Shown here: in pieces, positions 41,467-51,626 of the stretch
How positions within the stretch are numbered: the stretch's first letter is position 1
How the letters are laid out: every line of letters starts with the position of its first letter
IMG/VR virus record: IMGVR_UViG_3300033153_015023
Location: 16,026-80,025 of that record
DNA length: 64,000 nucleotides
Direction: 5' to 3' (one strand)
From: a virus
Position numbers and translations under genes: made by a program
The notes under the pieces: model-generated
Database searches by the model: none
Seen by the model: the letters and a program-made list of their open reading frames with translations, nothing else
What the model was told of the DNA's origin: nothing

Positions 41467-41933
41467 GTCGATTATACATGGAAGATGCTCTTGATAATCT
41501 TAAGAGCTACTATGAGGACAATCTCGATGGTAAACTTACTACAATCGAAAGTGAGCGAGGAGAGAACATCCCTCGGTTAGGAAATCTCACGGTTGGAGAG
41601 TCTACTGTTCAAAAGTTTCCTCGAATGGAGATTCTTCCTGATGATACAGATCACGATTATGGATTCGAAGATCGTCCTCTCACTCATCCATGGTTAGTTC
41701 ACTCGATTTTGATTTGGGTTGAACATACATCTGGAAGCAAAGAAGTTGTGAGAAAGACGTTGATGAGATATGTCGAAGCAATAAATAAACTAGCAGAAGA
41801 TAATAACAATACATTTGCAGGATTTGTAAATGTGGAATTGGGGGTAGAAGATTACACTCCTATGATCGAGGATCAGAAAGAGAAAAAAATGATCCAGGGT
41901 GTTTCAATGCAAATGACGTGTAAGTCTTTGTAA
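41463..41933 (+). CDS. Tail terminator-like protein, 156 aa
   Basis: Located between virion morphogenesis protein and tail tube gene, as tail terminator/completion proteins are. Contains HPWLVHSILIWVEHTSGSKE and a long helix (VRKTLMRYVEAINKLAED). No strong motif; called mainly by position and size. Confidence 0.55.
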   Translation: MSRLYMEDALDNLKSYYEDNLDGKLTTIESERGENIPRLGNLTVGESTVQKFPRMEILPDDTDHDYGFEDRPLTHPWLVHSILIWVEHTSGSKEVVRKTLMRYVEAINKLAEDNNNTFAGFVNVELGVEDYTPMIEDQKEKKMIQGVSMQMTCKSL

Positions 41934-41954
41934 ATATTTTAATGGAGGAAAACA

Positions 41955-43259
41955 ATGCCTAGTATAAATAATATAAAATTGACTGTAGGTGTTGAAAGTG
42001 GTATGTCTGCTGGGTCGGCGGCTCCTCGTACAAAGGTAGTTCCGATCTCTGGCGTTGTTTCTATTGATCGAAAAGCAAATACAGGTGAAGACCCTGCGAT
42101 CGTAGGAAATAACATGACGTCCGGAGAATATATTCTCTTTGCAGATGTAGGAGGTGAAATTCCTTTAGCAGTTCGTCCTACTGGAGGTTATGCAGCACTT
42201 GTAAAATCTGCTCTTGGAACTGAGGAGGATCCACCCGTGCAAGTTGGTGGGTGTATGAGATTTCGGTATACCGGATCAGAAGCAAGTTGTCAGGTAGAAG
42301 TGAAACCTGATACTGATAATGAGATAGTATCGAAAATTGGTGTGAAGGGTTCAGAGGCTGTTGACAGTAATTTTGGAGCCGATGGTATTCTTGATTTGTC
42401 TGCAGTAGATCAAGATACTCTCGGAGAACTTGTAACTGTGATTGATGCGTATGATGACTATGATGCAGAGAAGGTTTTCGGCGGAGATTCTTTAGACATT
42501 AAAACGGTTGCTGTAGAACTTCAGTATGGACAAGGAAAAAATACTTGGGTGTATGTTTGGTTTAGTGCCGCTGCATCTGGAGTGTATCGTCATGTTTTTA
42601 CAGCAGATTTAAGTAGCTCAGAAAAGCCGACTCTCTCACTTCAGAAAGACGGTTACCAGGACAACTTCCTTTATGCAGGATGTGTTATTGATGTACTTTC
42701 TCTAAGTGGTGCATTAAAAGCTATTATAGAGGGGAGCGCGACTGTTCTTGGTTTTACAGAAACAGCAAGTCAGAGTGCAAGCAGCTTATCTCTTGCAGAT
42801 GTTGATCCGGTTATCTTTTACAACGGAGACTTTTCGATTGGTGGTAAGGACTATGACTACATCCGGAACTTCGACCTTTCAATTGCAAATAATCATAATC
42901 CGGATGGGTATGGAGTTGCATCACTTGATCGACAGTATCATCAAAAAGGGAAGATGGAGATTACTGGGACGATGGTAGTCAGATTAGATTCAGATTCTTT
43001 TGCAGAAAGAGCAAAGGTATTTGCAGATACACAAGTTGCACTGAGCTTTTATTTTAAAGGCGATGATATTGCAACAGATATTCCAGAATTAATGCTTATT
43101 GAATTACCTTATTGTAGCTTACAGAACTTCGACTTCTCCGAGAATGCTGGAGTATTTGATGCTTCTATGGGATTCAAGGCAACTAAGCCAAAGGGTACTG
43201 TATACAATGAGCCGATTACTTTTACGATGCTGAATACAGATAGTGCTGTGTGTAAATAA
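41955..43259 (+). CDS. Major tail (tube) protein
   Basis: 434 aa, mostly beta. MPSINNIKLTVGVESGMSAG at the start and the two-part structure with a late FDLSIANNHNPDGYGV/ASMGFKATKPKGT segment fit large siphovirus tube proteins with an inserted surface domain. Followed by chaperone and tape-measure genes in canonical order. SD TGGAGG. Confidence 0.78.
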   Translation: MPSINNIKLTVGVESGMSAGSAAPRTKVVPISGVVSIDRKANTGEDPAIVGNNMTSGEYILFADVGGEIPLAVRPTGGYAALVKSALGTEEDPPVQVGGCMRFRYTGSEASCQVEVKPDTDNEIVSKIGVKGSEAVDSNFGADGILDLSAVDQDTLGELVTVIDAYDDYDAEKVFGGDSLDIKTVAVELQYGQGKNTWVYVWFSAAASGVYRHVFTADLSSSEKPTLSLQKDGYQDNFLYAGCVIDVLSLSGALKAIIEGSATVLGFTETASQSASSLSLADVDPVIFYNGDFSIGGKDYDYIRNFDLSIANNHNPDGYGVASLDRQYHQKGKMEITGTMVVRLDSDSFAERAKVFADTQVALSFYFKGDDIATDIPELMLIELPYCSLQNFDFSENAGVFDASMGFKATKPKGTVYNEPITFTMLNTDSAVCK

Positions 43260-43274
43260 TAAAGGAGAAAAGAA

Positions 43275-43733
43275 ATGGGTTGGAAAGATGATGCCAGAAA
43301 GGTGCAAAGAGAACATAAAGTAGAGTTAAAAACTTTACCAGAACATTGGGTTATCGTTCGCAAGTTTACTATTTTACAAAATGAAAAAATGAATGCTTGG
43401 CGGGATCGTATTGAGTTGGATAAAGACGGAATTCCGAAGCTAAAGAAGGAAGGAGAGTTTCACGGGTTTTTTAAACTTGTGCTCTCTTTTGGCATTCTTG
43501 ACTCCAATTTTACAAAAGAAGATAATGTTACTGAAAGCTTTCAAGATACAGAGTTTTTAGATGAGTTAATGCAGTATGCAGAAGTTGCAGAAGAAATATA
43601 TACTGCAGTGTTGGAGTATAACCGCCCTTTAGCAAAAGCGAACGACAAGCTATTAGAGACTGTACAGAATGGATTAGTAGAGGAACAAAGTTCAAAGAAG
43701 GAGAAAAACTCCCAGACGGAACAGACCCGGTAA
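43275..43733 (+). CDS. Tail assembly chaperone (G-like)
   Basis: 152 aa, charged and helical, between the tube and tape-measure genes, exactly where gpG-type chaperones lie. The C-terminus is Glu/Lys-rich (VEEQSSKKEKNSQTEQTR). It carries a downstream -1-frame extension ORF. The zero-frame product should be the abundant form; it coats the tape measure before tube assembly. Confidence 0.75.
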   Translation: MGWKDDARKVQREHKVELKTLPEHWVIVRKFTILQNEKMNAWRDRIELDKDGIPKLKKEGEFHGFFKLVLSFGILDSNFTKEDNVTESFQDTEFLDELMQYAEVAEEIYTAVLEYNRPLAKANDKLLETVQNGLVEEQSSKKEKNSQTEQTR

Positions 43734-43960
43734 ATAAACTTCAGAAATGGGGTCCATTTATCGCTGACTGCCTTCGGTTTCTTGATGGTGATGGAACATA
43801 TCGGCATTGGAAGTATGGCTCAGACTACAGTGAACAGCCGTGGATAGACGTTCAGATTTACGATGAGATTCGTAGTAGACATGCACAACTAGAGAACGAA
43901 AAAATTAAACAGATGACAAAAGTATCACCTAATCTTTCTATGCGACCGAGGAGTAGATAA
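43707..43960 (+). CDS. Tail chaperone T-like extension, reached by -1 frameshift
   Basis: In the -1 frame relative to the G-like gene an ORF is open from 43622 to 43960 and encodes LPDGTDPVNKLQKWGPFIAD, then a Trp/Tyr-rich region ending PNLSMRPRSR. There is no start codon at its front, so it is probably made only as a G-T fusion of about 228 aa. G-AAA-AAC (43703-43709) is the best candidate slip site. The stop directly abuts the tape-measure ATG. This matches the conserved lambda G/GT arrangement. Confidence 0.7.
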
Positions 43961-46339
43961 ATGGGTACTCGTACCAATGTTGATATAGAAATAAGAGCAA
44001 AAGATAAAGCCTCAAAAGAAATAAAGAAGACAGAGAAGTCTCTTGGTGGTATAGAAAAGAGTGCCGGTGCTCTGATTGGAAAAATGGCTGGAGTAGCTGC
44101 CGGGGTTGCTGTAGCTGGAGTAGCTTTGACAAAAGCATTCGATGCTGCTCAATATGCAGCGACAGTTCAGCAGACAGAAATGTCATTTCGATCAATAGCA
44201 GCTGAAGCTGGAGTGATGGCAGACGATGTTATTGATAATATGAAGAGAATGTCCGGAGAGACAATTAATGAACTTGATATGATGTTAGCTGCAAATAGAG
44301 CTAACTTATTAGGTTTGCCTGTAGATAAGTTTGATGAGTTAATGGCAATTGCTCGTGCGTCTGCTACTGCTACCGGTGGTGCAGTAAAAGATATGTTTAG
44401 CGATATTGTAGTTGGTATTGGTCGTGCGTCTCCAATGATTTTAGACAATTTAGGTATTGTAGTAAAAGTCGGTAAAGCCAACCTGGACTATGCAACTGCA
44501 ATTGGTAAAACTGTTAAACAATTAACTGATCAAGAAAAGAAAACTGCTCTTCTTAATGCTGTTCTCAAAAGCGGTGAAGATATAATTCGAAAAGTAGGAG
44601 AAGCAGGCCAAACAGTTACAGCAGCAGAATACTTTCAGCAAGCAGAAGCCGCTGCAACCGATTTAAAGGCGACTATCGGTGAGCTTCTACTTCCTACCTT
44701 TATAACATTTTCAACCTACCTTACAAAAGCCCTTCGTGCAATTCGTGACATGATTCAACAAACTCAGGCAGTTAGAGAAGCAATGTCTATTGATGTTTTA
44801 ACCGGAACACTGGCAGAGCTACAAAAAAGTTATGATGTATTAACAGAACAGATTAATACGTTAACCGCTTCTCAGGAAGCAGGAATGAAAACACAGGGTA
44901 GAACTAGAGAGGAAACCGATGCGGAAATACGTGCGTTAGGACAACAGAGAGAAGCAATTGGTGCCAATATCTATTGGCTAAAGCTTCAAGCAGCAACAAA
45001 AGAGAATAATATTGACGCAGCAAAGGGTCTTATCGAAGTAGAAACTAAATTAAAAAATCTTTGGACAGATACTCATGGTTTGGAAGAATATGGTAAATGG
45101 TTGGATAAATTGTATCAGCAGACAGAGCAAGCGGGATTAGATAAGCTTTGGATTCAAGTAGAACGTGCCCAAGCTAATCTTGTTACTGCAACTGGAGAAG
45201 AAGCAGATAAATTAAAATTAGTTATTGACATGCTTCAAGAAAAGATACTAGCACAGTCAAAGTATGTTGATGACGAAGCAGAGATCATGGCTATTCTTGA
45301 TGCAGAAAATGAAAAAAGAAAAGCTCTGTGGGAAGAAGAAAAAGCACGTCAAAAGGAATTGGCAGATGCAAAAAAGGTAGCAGAAGCCACTTTAGCTCAA
45401 TTAATGATGACGGATTTAGAAAGACAATTATCAATGATTGATATGCAAAAAGATGCCTTTATAGAAGCAGGTCTCTCTCGAATAGAAGTAGAATTATGGT
45501 ATCAACAGGCACAGGAAGAGACATGGGAAAAGAACAAAAAAATTACAGAGGAGATGGAGAGGCAAGCTGAGATAGCCGCTAGTAGAGCTGGTTTTGGAGT
45601 TTTCCTAGGTGCAGCAGAAAGTTTTGCAAAGACAGAAGTTGGAAAAGGAGCCGTTGGTGAAAAGCTTGGTTTAGACGTCAATCCATTAATGGATGCAATA
45701 ACTGCAATCGCAGATGCATTTTTAAATGTTACTTCCATCCTTGCTCTTTTTAATCCAATAAAAACAATATTGCAAGGAGTGATGTCCGTTTTAGGTCCTC
45801 TAATAGATGAAGTACTTGCTCCGATTATTGGTATTCTTAAAGTTATAGGAAACGTTGTTGGAAAATTGTTAGTGCCTGTTTTTAAAGTATTGGGATTAGC
45901 AACTGAAGCGATAGGAAAAGCATTTGTTTGGTTATATAATAACGCCATTAGACCGCTAGGTAATTTTATTTTGAAGGTAATTACTACTGTTGGAAACTTT
46001 TTTATCGGTGCTATAAATGCAGTAATCCGAGCATTAAATAAAATCCCTTTTGTAAATATTAGGACTATTGCAAAATTAAATTATGAGGCAATGAAGTTAC
46101 AGGCAATTACGTATGAAGGTCTGGTTGGTGCTGGAACCGAAGGTGAACCAGGTGAGCCGGGTGCACCGGGTAGTACCACTTCTATTCAACGTGCTCCAGA
46201 TATTTATATTACAATTAATGTAGATGGTAGTGTTTATGGCGCAGGAGGTCCTCTAGAAGTAGGAGAACAAATGGCAAGAGCTCTTGAAGAGTATGCTGGA
46301 ATTGGTGGAAGAATTCACATTGCGGAGGCAATAGCATAA
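43961..46339 (+). CDS. Tape measure protein
   Basis: 792 aa. The N-terminal 60 residues are Ala/Gly helices (GKMAGVAAGVAVAGVALTKA), followed by a prophage-tail-length-type core (AAQYAATVQQTEMSFRSIA, FDELMAIARASATATGG), long coiled coils (about 390-550) and hydrophobic segments (about 590-700). A short collagen-like GEPGEPGAPGS lies at about 730. Length sets the tail length; family rules would give roughly 0.1 micrometre. SD GAGGAG overlaps the T-like end. Confidence 0.88.
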   Translation: MGTRTNVDIEIRAKDKASKEIKKTEKSLGGIEKSAGALIGKMAGVAAGVAVAGVALTKAFDAAQYAATVQQTEMSFRSIAAEAGVMADDVIDNMKRMSGETINELDMMLAANRANLLGLPVDKFDELMAIARASATATGGAVKDMFSDIVVGIGRASPMILDNLGIVVKVGKANLDYATAIGKTVKQLTDQEKKTALLNAVLKSGEDIIRKVGEAGQTVTAAEYFQQAEAAATDLKATIGELLLPTFITFSTYLTKALRAIRDMIQQTQAVREAMSIDVLTGTLAELQKSYDVLTEQINTLTASQEAGMKTQGRTREETDAEIRALGQQREAIGANIYWLKLQAATKENNIDAAKGLIEVETKLKNLWTDTHGLEEYGKWLDKLYQQTEQAGLDKLWIQVERAQANLVTATGEEADKLKLVIDMLQEKILAQSKYVDDEAEIMAILDAENEKRKALWEEEKARQKELADAKKVAEATLAQLMMTDLERQLSMIDMQKDAFIEAGLSRIEVELWYQQAQEETWEKNKKITEEMERQAEIAASRAGFGVFLGAAESFAKTEVGKGAVGEKLGLDVNPLMDAITAIADAFLNVTSILALFNPIKTILQGVMSVLGPLIDEVLAPIIGILKVIGNVVGKLLVPVFKVLGLATEAIGKAFVWLYNNAIRPLGNFILKVITTVGNFFIGAINAVIRALNKIPFVNIRTIAKLNYEAMKLQAITYEGLVGAGTEGEPGEPGAPGSTTSIQRAPDIYITINVDGSVYGAGGPLEVGEQMARALEEYAGIGGRIHIAEAIA

Positions 46340-49300
46340 TGGCACTTTTTGTTCCTACAACTGAAAACTTTAGAACCGCTGTAGAAGATAGGAAATCTCT
46401 CCGCTATATAAAAGTTTTAATTGATATAGATGATGATGATGTACTTGAAGATGTTACTTCTAAACTCGATAGTAATTATGTTCAGGGCGGAGGAAGCGGT
46501 CAAGGTGAGCTGGGTGTTTCCACAAAACAATATTCTGTAAAATTAAGAAATTCTGATCAAACATACGCAGACGGTGATTTTGCCGGAGCTATCTGTGCAA
46601 TTGAAGCTCAGGTAGGATCGACAGAATATGTGCGTATTTTTACAGGGATTGTTTCTGATGAAGGGTGTCAAAGAAGTAAGAAGACGAAGTCAGATGATGT
46701 GGTTACAATCAGAATGCACGACTCTTCCAAGTCAAGAGGAATGCGTGTAAAACCCAGACCAACTACATACATAGGTTATAAAATATGTGATACCGTAACT
46801 CCAGCAGCTTCTCTCTTTCACCAATTAGCCTATCTATTGGGTCTCTCAGAATCCGATCTTGTAACAGTTACAATTGACCAGACAAAAGACTATTTACCAC
46901 TCGATGGAAAAGTTACCGCATGGCAGGAATTACAAAACCTGTGTGCACAGTATATTGGACACATGTGTTTCCGTTATGACGGAAAACTACTATTTGTTTC
47001 AAGGCATCAAACAGGTTGGACTGATCCTACTTCGGAATGGACTTTTGATGACAGTAATATTCATAGCTGGAATGGAAGAAACAGCTCAGTTGTTTGTAAT
47101 AAAGTAAAAACAGTTTTTGAAAAATATGAGAATCTCGGTGCAAGAACAATATATAAAAATACCGATGATTGGGATTCGACGAACGAGAGAAATGCAATTA
47201 CAATAGCAGCAGGTGATTATTGGCCGGGACCTAATTCTCAGGATTTAGCCAGACTTATGTATAAAGATCCTGCCTCTGGTGAAAGTTTTCCTATTGGAAT
47301 TAGTATTCAACCACCTTCAATTGGTGCTGTTGGTAGCGGATCTGATATTGAATGTGAAGGTGGTTTATTAACTCTTATCAGTTTTAATGGTTCAACTGGA
47401 GACACTCATCAAAATCCTGGAAGCTCTGAAATAATTCTACGGAATAATACAGGTTCTACTATTACTATTCGTAAGTTCATAATTAGAGGTACTCCTTTAA
47501 GAATACAAAAAAAATGTATTGTAGAGGATGTTGATGCTGATATTGTTGATGACTGGGATTATATAGAAAAAACAATTTCTGGAAAATACGCTGTTAGTGA
47601 TACACAGGCTCATATTTCTACACAGCGGTGGCTTGAGTTTGGAAAGGTTCCGAGAAAGATTTTTGATTTTGTGACTGATTGGATTCCGCAGATTCAGGAA
47701 GGCGCTGTAGTTACATTCAATCCTGACGCTTCGATCGATCTATCTGGTGTTGTCGAATCGTATTCTCATACAATAAATGGTCCTTATCGAAAATGGAAAA
47801 CAAAAATATCTATACGTGAGAAAGAAGATTTTACACCTTCAGGTGATGCAAATGTAGTAGAGGAGGATCAAGGTGATTCCGCTACAGAAACAGCAGAAAC
47901 TTTTGTAACTCATGAAGAAGCTCAAAATGGTTATGATGATGCCCCTAGTGGAGGAACAACTACTCCTACTCAACCTACGGCAAATGCTCAAGGTTACTAT
48001 AAAACTATCGTAATAAAATGGGATCGGCAATTGAATCTTACCAACTTCGATCACTATGAAATTCAGGTTTCAGAAGATCAATCGGATTGGTATAGTCTTG
48101 CATTTGATGGTGAAGGTGCTTTTAAAGGTTGGGGTGGTGCACTTGCAGGACTTACTGAAGTACCAATTGAATATATCCTCCATGAGAATATTCCTGCTGG
48201 CGGAACAGAAGATAATCCAACTGCAACAACTCTTTATTATCGTGTACGAAGGGTAACAAAAGCAGCAGATAATTCAGATTGGTCTGCAATTGTAAACGGA
48301 AGTACGGCTGCAATTGCATCTGGTGATATTTTAGTAAAAGCAATTTCTGCTGCAAAAGTAGACGCAGAAAACTTCTTGTTATTAAATGAAACCGGGCTTG
48401 TAGGATATTGGTCTTTAGATGATGGATCAGGAGTTACTGCTTTAGATCAAAGTGGGAATAAAAATAATGGTACTTTAGAAGGCTCTGCTCCTACATGGGT
48501 AGATGGAATAAGTGGAAAGGCTGTTAATTTTCCCGGGACAAATGAAAGATTAGATTGCGGGAACGGTGCTCCTTTAGATGAAATAGGCAACGGTAGTTTC
48601 TCAATATCTTTTTGGATGAAGAGTAAAGATACAGTACCATTAAGTAACGGTAGATTGTTTGATAAAGTAGAAACAGGTAATAATTATATTCTTTTAGATA
48701 GCTTCGGTACTGCTAATCGTTTTCGTTTCGGATTAAAGATTGGAAATATAGGAGCTATAGCAAATTTTAGTGAAGATACAGCTCCCTTTGATACGAATTG
48801 GAATCATATCGCTTTAATAATAAATAGAACTACTGATTTAGCCACTCTTTATATGAATACAATAAAAGATGCTACAGAAATTGATCTTAGTAGTTGTCCT
48901 GCTAATTGTTCTAATACAGCTAATGTAGCATGGGGAGGGAAAAATGATGGGGCCAATCCCTATGAAGGCTATCTTGACGAACTCCGTATCTACAACCGAG
49001 TATTAACTGAAGCAGAAATAAAGTATCTTTACATGAATCCTTCCGGCAATATTCCCGCTATGTTCGCAGCAGAGAGGATTATCGCAGAATCTATTACTAC
49101 AGATAAACTTCATGCAGAAGCAGTTACAGCAGAAAAAATAGCTTCTCTTGCAATCACTACTGCCAAATTATCTACTGTTGCAATCAAAGCTCCCACTGAA
49201 GGTCTAGTAGGTTGGTGGACTCTTGATGATGGTAGTGGGACTACTGCTATTGATTCTTCGGGGAATGGAAACGATGGGACACTTACTGCTGGTGCGGGTG

Positions 49301-50907
49301 CTTGGGAGGATGGGAAATCAGGGAAAGCTTATCATTTTGATGGAGCCGCCTCTTTTATAGATTTGACCACTGAGTATATTTTCCAGGCAGCGGGTGCTTG
49401 GTCTATATCTCATTGGTTTAAATCTGATGATGTATCAATCTTACAAAACTTTCTCAGTTCAGAGGCCAACTATAATTTAAAATATTGGGGGATTACTGGT
49501 TCAAAATTGGCAATTTGGGGTATAACAGAAGCGGGCTGGAGGTACGGTGACACAACTTTAGTTTCGGATACCTGGTATCATGTTGTGCTTGTTCATAATG
49601 GTAGCGGTCAATTAAAATATTATCTTAATGCAGATCTCGATGCAACCCATGAATTAACTACAGCAGAATGTGCTGGGAGATTTAGACATATTGGAGTCTG
49701 GAGTGATAGGTCTAGTCGGTTTTTTGGTGGCATTATTGACGAACTCCGTATTTACAACCGTGCTCTAACCCACGCTGAAGTATTAGCTCTCTACATAGCC
49801 CCTGGTGGATACAACCCTGGTCTTATTACTACGGATAGACTTCAAGCAGGTTCTGTAGTAGCTGATAAAATAGAGGCTGGTACTATTACTGCTGTTCAAA
49901 TGGCAGCCACTGCACTTGAAGCACTCTATGCTAAAGTTGCCTACGTACTGACAATTGGGCAGGATTACACGGGAGATCCTGTTGCAGGCAATCAACGGCT
50001 TCGGCTTGATAAGAATGAATTTGCTCTTCAGGAATACGATGGATCTGCGTGGAAAGCTATTACTCAGTTTGGTGGTGATGATTCTTTAAAATGGTATTTG
50101 CAATCAAGGGGTCTGATTAAAACCGGTACCGATATATCAGGACTGGTTATGGGACATAAAATTCTTAGTTCTTCCGCTGACTTTTTTGACTTTGAGGATG
50201 ATTATAAGGACCAAAATGAAAATGATCCCTGGGATACAAAGAAAGACCTGTCTTTTTCTTCAAGCTTTAAATTCGGCACAAAAGCTCTTGTTAATGCGAC
50301 TGATAAGATAGGTGTTTTGAGAGACTTAGCCGCACTTGGGATAACCAACACTGATTTTAGTTTAGCGGGTTGGCATTATAAACCATCCGTATCAACAGAA
50401 CGTATGCTGTTCGGTATAACGAAGGGCGGAATTACCTGGACAATAAGAACCAGTGCTGCTGATAATAGTTGGTTTAGTGTTTGTTGGAGTCCTGAACTAA
50501 GTTTGTTCTGTGCCGTTGCAGATTCCGGTATAGGCAATCGAGTAATGACATCTCCCGATGGAATTACCTGGACAATAAGAACCAGTGCTGCTGATAATAA
50601 TTGGCTTAGTGTTTGTTGGAGCCCTGAACTAAGTTTGTTCTGTGCCGTTGCAGCCAACGGTACAGGCAATCGAGTAATGACATCTCCCGATGGAATTACC
50701 TGGACAATAAGAACCAGTGCTGCTGATAATAGTTGGCTTAGTGTTTGTTGGAGTCCTGAACTAAGTTTGTTCTGTGCCGTTGCTTATTCCGGTACAGACA
50801 ATCGAGTAATGACATCTCCCGATGGAATTACCTGGACAATAAGAACCAGTGAGGTACTTCTGTTTCTCAAACACGTGATGCAGCAGCTTCTCAATGGCAT
50901 CATATAG
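46339..50907 (+). CDS. Tail tip/fiber protein with FN3 and LamG domains, C-terminus disrupted
   Basis: 1,522 aa. Residues about 1-530 resemble a tail hub/tip protein. About 545-660 is FN3-like (QPTANAQGYYKTIVIKWDR). Two LamG/ConA-like domains follow: about 686-900 (GLVGYWSLDDGSG... RIYNRVLTEAEIKYLY) and about 955-1155 (GLVGWWTLDDGSG... RIYNRALTHAEVLALY), each followed by ITTDKL-type trimerisation repeats. A third LamG-like domain begins near 1318 but is cut at 1364 by propeller-type repeats, after which the frame is lost and the ORF ends. Probably a host-recognition protein. Start ATG overlaps the tape-measure stop. Confidence 0.82.
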   Translation: MALFVPTTENFRTAVEDRKSLRYIKVLIDIDDDDVLEDVTSKLDSNYVQGGGSGQGELGVSTKQYSVKLRNSDQTYADGDFAGAICAIEAQVGSTEYVRIFTGIVSDEGCQRSKKTKSDDVVTIRMHDSSKSRGMRVKPRPTTYIGYKICDTVTPAASLFHQLAYLLGLSESDLVTVTIDQTKDYLPLDGKVTAWQELQNLCAQYIGHMCFRYDGKLLFVSRHQTGWTDPTSEWTFDDSNIHSWNGRNSSVVCNKVKTVFEKYENLGARTIYKNTDDWDSTNERNAITIAAGDYWPGPNSQDLARLMYKDPASGESFPIGISIQPPSIGAVGSGSDIECEGGLLTLISFNGSTGDTHQNPGSSEIILRNNTGSTITIRKFIIRGTPLRIQKKCIVEDVDADIVDDWDYIEKTISGKYAVSDTQAHISTQRWLEFGKVPRKIFDFVTDWIPQIQEGAVVTFNPDASIDLSGVVESYSHTINGPYRKWKTKISIREKEDFTPSGDANVVEEDQGDSATETAETFVTHEEAQNGYDDAPSGGTTTPTQPTANAQGYYKTIVIKWDRQLNLTNFDHYEIQVSEDQSDWYSLAFDGEGAFKGWGGALAGLTEVPIEYILHENIPAGGTEDNPTATTLYYRVRRVTKAADNSDWSAIVNGSTAAIASGDILVKAISAAKVDAENFLLLNETGLVGYWSLDDGSGVTALDQSGNKNNGTLEGSAPTWVDGISGKAVNFPGTNERLDCGNGAPLDEIGNGSFSISFWMKSKDTVPLSNGRLFDKVETGNNYILLDSFGTANRFRFGLKIGNIGAIANFSEDTAPFDTNWNHIALIINRTTDLATLYMNTIKDATEIDLSSCPANCSNTANVAWGGKNDGANPYEGYLDELRIYNRVLTEAEIKYLYMNPSGNIPAMFAAERIIAESITTDKLHAEAVTAEKIASLAITTAKLSTVAIKAPTEGLVGWWTLDDGSGTTAIDSSGNGNDGTLTAGAGAWEDGKSGKAYHFDGAASFIDLTTEYIFQAAGAWSISHWFKSDDVSILQNFLSSEANYNLKYWGITGSKLAIWGITEAGWRYGDTTLVSDTWYHVVLVHNGSGQLKYYLNADLDATHELTTAECAGRFRHIGVWSDRSSRFFGGIIDELRIYNRALTHAEVLALYIAPGGYNPGLITTDRLQAGSVVADKIEAGTITAVQMAATALEALYAKVAYVLTIGQDYTGDPVAGNQRLRLDKNEFALQEYDGSAWKAITQFGGDDSLKWYLQSRGLIKTGTDISGLVMGHKILSSSADFFDFEDDYKDQNENDPWDTKKDLSFSSSFKFGTKALVNATDKIGVLRDLAALGITNTDFSLAGWHYKPSVSTERMLFGITKGGITWTIRTSAADNSWFSVCWSPELSLFCAVADSGIGNRVMTSPDGITWTIRTSAADNNWLSVCWSPELSLFCAVAANGTGNRVMTSPDGITWTIRTSAADNSWLSVCWSPELSLFCAVAYSGTDNRVMTSPDGITWTIRTSEVLLFLKHVMQQLLNGII
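50431..50851 (+). repeat. Tandem 132-bp repeats (3 full copies plus a partial one)
   Basis: Units begin at 50431, 50563 and 50695, with a 25-base partial copy at 50827. Each encodes 44 residues of the type ITWTIRTSAADNSWLSVCW and ends RVMTSPDG, like blades of beta-propeller repeats in phage fibers. The copies differ at a few positions only, so they expanded recently. The whole insert (about 50428-50852, 425 bp) sits inside a LamG-like domain. Confidence 0.9.
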
Positions 50908-50948
50908 GGATAACTGTTAGAGATGATGCTGGACAACAGAAATGGGGA

Positions 50949-51626
50949 TTGGTTGTAGATAGTTGGAGCGTTGAAACTAATATCGCTGCTCATCCTATTG
51001 CAACAGGTAGCAGCCTCCAGTTCTATCTTCGAGACGGTAGCAGGCTTGATGACTGGATAGTACATGCCTCTGATGCTGTTTTGACCCTAGCTGAAATTAT
51101 AATCCATTACCAATCTGGGCAACCCTGGGTAAAAAATAGCGATATAGATTATTTGCTAGATTTGATTATCAAGACAAAAAGCGGCGGGGATGTAGTTATA
51201 GATGGGGATGTAGTTATAGCTGATGGACTTTCTTTTGGTAGCGAGGAAGCTATAGGCTCGGGATGGCATAAAATAGCCAATCCACCCACAGGTTGGAAAG
51301 CCTCGAAAACCAGTTGGGCTACTGCCGATAATTTTGATCAAGGATTAGAGGTTACTTTTTCGGAGGTTCCGGCAGGGGCAAAAGCTGTTAGATGTGTATA
51401 CCACAAAGGAGCTACAGCAGGATATATTTATTGGAGAAAATCTGGAGACACAAATATATCTAATACTCCTCATGCTTCAAATGAGTATTCTCATGCTCCT
51501 TTTACGCTTGAATTATATCGTGGGATTGCAGTTTTTTGGCTTAGTAGTGATTATAAAGTCCAATTTACAGTAGCTAATTCAGGTACTGATTTATACATAG
51601 CCTATCCTACGGAGTATCTAATATGA
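50949..51626 (+). CDS. Detached C-terminal part of the tip/fiber protein
   Basis: 225 aa from TTG at 50949, but the same frame is open back to 50853 and there encodes GTSVSQTRDAAASQWHHIGI, the continuation of the LamG-like domain interrupted upstream. The original junction would be ITKG|GTSVSQ. The later half (PTGWKASKTSWATADNFDQG) is a beta-rich tail domain. No good SD is seen before 50949. It may be untranslated, reinitiated, or joined when repeat number or frame changes. Confidence 0.65.
   Translation: MVVDSWSVETNIAAHPIATGSSLQFYLRDGSRLDDWIVHASDAVLTLAEIIIHYQSGQPWVKNSDIDYLLDLIIKTKSGGDVVIDGDVVIADGLSFGSEEAIGSGWHKIANPPTGWKASKTSWATADNFDQGLEVTFSEVPAGAKAVRCVYHKGATAGYIYWRKSGDTNISNTPHASNEYSHAPFTLELYRGIAVFWLSSDYKVQFTVANSGTDLYIAYPTEYLI

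Noticed and set aside
45502-45948. Leftward ORFs under the tape-measure gene (also 44167-44481)
   Set aside because: Antisense shadows of Ala/Gly-rich codons; no SD and no known pattern.
50376-50669. Leftward ORFs of 90-100 aa across the fiber repeats (also 50784-51065)
   Set aside because: They are the reverse reading of the 132-bp repeats and have no SD.
50431-50851. CRISPR array
   Set aside because: The repeats are contiguous 132-bp coding units with no spacers.
50853-50907. Programmed frameshift rescuing the fiber C-terminus
   Set aside because: No slippery heptamer lies in the 55-base overlap of the two frames.
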